Shown here one piece after another: positions 6,096-7,855 of a DNA stretch of 7,855 nt (position 1 is the stretch's first letter; each line of letters starts with the position of its first letter). The notes beneath the pieces are model-generated. The model was not told the DNA's origin. It saw only the letters and a list, made by a program, of their open reading frames with translations, and ran no database searches. This DNA is from Chlamydiota bacterium (GTDB lineage: Bacteria > Chlamydiota > Chlamydiia > Chlamydiales > SM23-39). Both the position numbers and the translations under genes were made by a program. The stretch is taken from assembly GCA_027459365.1 (NCBI GenBank), contig DAIDIM010000148.1, forward strand, positions 1-7,855, given 5' to 3'.

Positions 6096-7463
6096 ATGTT
6101 TGGATCCTTAACAGAAAAGCTACACAGTCTATTTTCTAGCCTCTCCGGCAAGAAGGCCCTTTCTGAGGAAAATGTCTCGGATGCGGTCCGCGATATTCGC
6201 TTGGCGCTCCTTGATGCCGATGTGAATTTTGCGGTCGTAAGCGGTTTTCTCAAAAAGGTGAAGGAAAAAGCGCTCGGTGAGATTGTTTTAAAATCGGTTT
6301 CTCCTGGGCAACAATTTACAAAAATCGTCCATGATGAGCTCATTGCTTTAATGGGAACGGATGAAGTTCCTTTGGATCTAAATGCGAAGCTATCGGTCCT
6401 CATGCTCTGCGGTTTACAAGGATCTGGAAAAACAACAACCTGCGCAAAGCTTGCTTCCTATATTCAAGCAAATGTGAAGAATAAAAAGATTTTGCTTGCA
6501 GCTTGCGATTTACAAAGACCTGCAGCAGTGGAGCAATTAAAAACGCTAGGGTTATCCATTGGCGTTTCTGTTTTCTCAATTGAGGGAGAAAAAAGGGCTG
6601 TTGTTGTAGCAAAAAAAGCGTTCCAAAAGGCAACTGATGAGGGCTTTGATGTTCTCATTGTCGATACAGCAGGCCGACTGCACATTGACGAAGAGTTGAT
6701 GAAAGAGCTGGAGGAGATTCGATCCGTAGTGAATCCGCGCGAAGTGCTCTTTGTTGCAAATGCATCGACTGGACAAGACGCTCCCAGAATCGCAGCTGAA
6801 TTTGATAAGCGGATCTGCATTACAGGAACCATTTTAACAATGCTCGATGGAAATGCGAGAGCAGGAAGTGCGATATCCATTCGAGAGATTACCCAAAAGC
6901 CTTTGAAGTTTGAGGGAATTGGTGAAAAAATTACAGATCTTCAGCTGTTTAATCCACGCTCTATGGCCGACCGTATTCTTGGCATGGGCGATGTGATCAA
7001 TTTAGTGAAGAAAGCTGAATTGCATTTTGATAAAGAAGAAAGTCTCAAAATGGAAAAGAAGCTTCGTACAGCTACTTTTACCTATAATGACTATCTATCC
7101 CAGATGGGCATGGTGAAGAAAATGGGGTCGATGAAGAGCTTACTTAAAATGATTCCAGGACTTGGCTCTATGGGAGATCTCGATCTCTCTGATTCGCAAT
7201 TTAAGCAGATGGAAGCGATGATTCTCTCCATGACGCCGAGAGAAAGGGAAGAGAGGGATGAGCTGACTCATTTGCGAAGAAAAAGGGTCTCTAAGGGAAG
7301 TGGCGTTTCGCTTGAAGAGGTGAACCGCATGGTGAAAGGTTTCCAAAGGGTGAAACAATTATTCAAAAGTATGCCGGACATGAAAAGCAAAATGAAAGGC
7401 TTTTCAGGGATGCCGGACTTAAATATGTTAAAAAATCAACTGAAAGGTAATCAATGGCGTTAG
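6096..7463 (+). CDS. ffh: Signal recognition particle protein Ffh (SRP54 homologue)
   Basis: Ffh binds 4.5S RNA and signal sequences on nascent membrane proteins and, as a GTPase with FtsY, delivers ribosomes to the SecYEG translocon. The 455 residues cover all domains: N domain (1-90, starting MFGSLTEKL), G domain with P-loop GLQGSGKTTT (106-115), DLQRPAAVEQL (138-148), DTAGR (190-194), TMLDGNAR (248-255) and GIGEKITDL (274-282), RILGMGD (293-299), and a Met-rich M domain with the RNA-binding RRKRVSKGSG (394-403). The G4 motif reads TMLD where TKLD is usual, and VANASTGQDA (220-229) replaces the usual VDAMTGQDA. I chose ATG 6096 because the family starts at MF; an in-frame TTG at 6078 would add six residues. 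No strong ribosome site is seen. The gene follows prmC after 24 nt and overlaps rpsP by 10 nt. Confidence 0.97.
   Translation: MFGSLTEKLHSLFSSLSGKKALSEENVSDAVRDIRLALLDADVNFAVVSGFLKKVKEKALGEIVLKSVSPGQQFTKIVHDELIALMGTDEVPLDLNAKLSVLMLCGLQGSGKTTTCAKLASYIQANVKNKKILLAACDLQRPAAVEQLKTLGLSIGVSVFSIEGEKRAVVVAKKAFQKATDEGFDVLIVDTAGRLHIDEELMKELEEIRSVVNPREVLFVANASTGQDAPRIAAEFDKRICITGTILTMLDGNARAGSAISIREITQKPLKFEGIGEKITDLQLFNPRSMADRILGMGDVINLVKKAELHFDKEESLKMEKKLRTATFTYNDYLSQMGMVKKMGSMKSLLKMIPGLGSMGDLDLSDSQFKQMEAMILSMTPREREERDELTHLRRKRVSKGSGVSLEEVNRMVKGFQRVKQLFKSMPDMKSKMKGFSGMPDLNMLKNQLKGNQWR
7443..7447 (+). promoter_or_regulatory. Shine-Dalgarno AAAGG for rpsP, inside ffh
   Basis: AAAGG with a 6-nt spacer precedes ATG 7454 and lies within the last codons of ffh. 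It supports the 10-nt overlap between ffh and rpsP as real. Confidence 0.6.
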
Positions 7464-7768
7464 TTATACGCATGAGACAACAAGGGGCTACTAGCCGTCA
7501 ACGTTTCCGTATCGTTTTAACCGATTCTCGTCATCCAAGAGATGGGAAGTATATGGAAAAATTAGGTTGGTACAACCCGTTTGCACCAAATGAAAAAGGG
7601 TTTTTCCTTGATATTCAGCGGATCCAATATTGGTTGGGCGTTGGTGCGCAAATCAGTCCACGAGTGAAGACGTTGGTTGGAAAAGTAGCACCCGAAGTTG
7701 TGAAAGAAATGACACAAAAGAAGGTTGCAAAGGTCACAAAGCGGAGAGAGAAGCGTAAAGCGAAGTAA
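7454..7768 (+). CDS. rpsP: 30S ribosomal protein S16
   Basis: bS16 is a small-subunit protein that binds 16S rRNA early and helps subunit assembly. The N terminus MALVIRMRQQGATSRQRFRIVLTD, split here as MALVIRMRQQG (1-11) and RFRIVLTDSR (17-26), is followed by the family motifs DGKYMEKLGWYNP (30-42) and IQYWLGVGAQ (57-66). At 104 residues it is longer than E. coli S16 because of a basic tail (about 85-104, VAKVTKRREKRKAK), probably contacting rRNA. The gene overlaps the end of ffh by 10 nt in another frame, and its TAA shares one base with the trmD ATG. The rpsP-trmD pairing is conserved in many bacteria, where rimM often lies between; it does not here. Confidence 0.96.
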   Translation: MALVIRMRQQGATSRQRFRIVLTDSRHPRDGKYMEKLGWYNPFAPNEKGFFLDIQRIQYWLGVGAQISPRVKTLVGKVAPEVVKEMTQKKVAKVTKRREKRKAK

Positions 7769-7855
7769 TGGAAATCGACATTCTTTCGCTTTTTCCCTCT
7801 TATTTCCGCGGACCCTTTGATGTGAGCATGATTGGGAGAGCGCAAGAAAAAGGGC
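7768..7855 (+). CDS. trmD: tRNA (guanine-37-N1)-methyltransferase, 5' part only
   Basis: Only the first 29 codons lie in the window, starting at the ATG in the TAATG overlap with rpsP. The reading MEIDILSLFPSYF (1-13) and GRAQEKG (23-29) match the start of TrmD, whose N terminus has an ISLFP-like strand followed by a GRA motif. The enzyme makes m1G37 in tRNAs with G36 and so prevents +1 frameshifting. Position after rpsP agrees with the usual operon. The fragment is short, but motif plus context make it confident. Confidence 0.88.
   Translation, partial: MEIDILSLFPSYFRGPFDVSMIGRAQEKG

Overview
The window looks like the chromosome of a chlamydia-like bacterium (phylum Chlamydiota), more likely an environmental lineage than Chlamydiaceae. 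The main reason is the plus-strand gene order rpmE (zinc-free L31 type), prfA, prmC, ffh, rpsP, trmD. From memory this is the order in Chlamydia. The left half holds accessory genes I do not associate with this cluster in Chlamydiaceae, including an enzyme with eukaryote-like leucine-rich repeats. The genus cannot be settled from this sequence alone.

Positions 1-3663, minus strand, AT-rich and accessory. From the right: a 224-codon acidic orphan protein (2989-3663) behind a good sigma70-type promoter; then a 775-residue membrane-anchored sulfatase/LTA-synthase-superfamily protein (615-2942) with a C-terminal leucine-rich-repeat domain; then a small HExxH metalloprotease-like frame (113-454) that looks like the middle of a frame-disrupted gene spanning about 72-539. 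A dyad repeat surrounds the sulfatase start codon.

Positions 3664-3859 are a divergent intergenic region. The -35 element of the orphan gene on the minus strand overlaps a candidate -35 for rpmE on the plus strand.

Positions 3860-7855, plus strand, form a tightly packed translation operon. rpmE and prfA overlap by 4 nt (GTGA), prfA and prmC by 4 nt (ATGA), ffh and rpsP by 10 nt, and rpsP and trmD by 1 nt (TAATG). The only real gap, 24 nt between prmC and ffh, holds a TATAAT box that would give ffh an almost leaderless transcript. The genes cooperate: PrmC methylates the GGQ glutamine of release factor 1 encoded just upstream; L31 and S16 are ribosomal proteins; Ffh is the signal recognition particle GTPase; TrmD methylates G37 of tRNAs.

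No tRNA, rRNA, CRISPR array or insertion sequence was seen. The main candidates for novelty are the sulfatase-LRR fusion and the orphan protein beside it.
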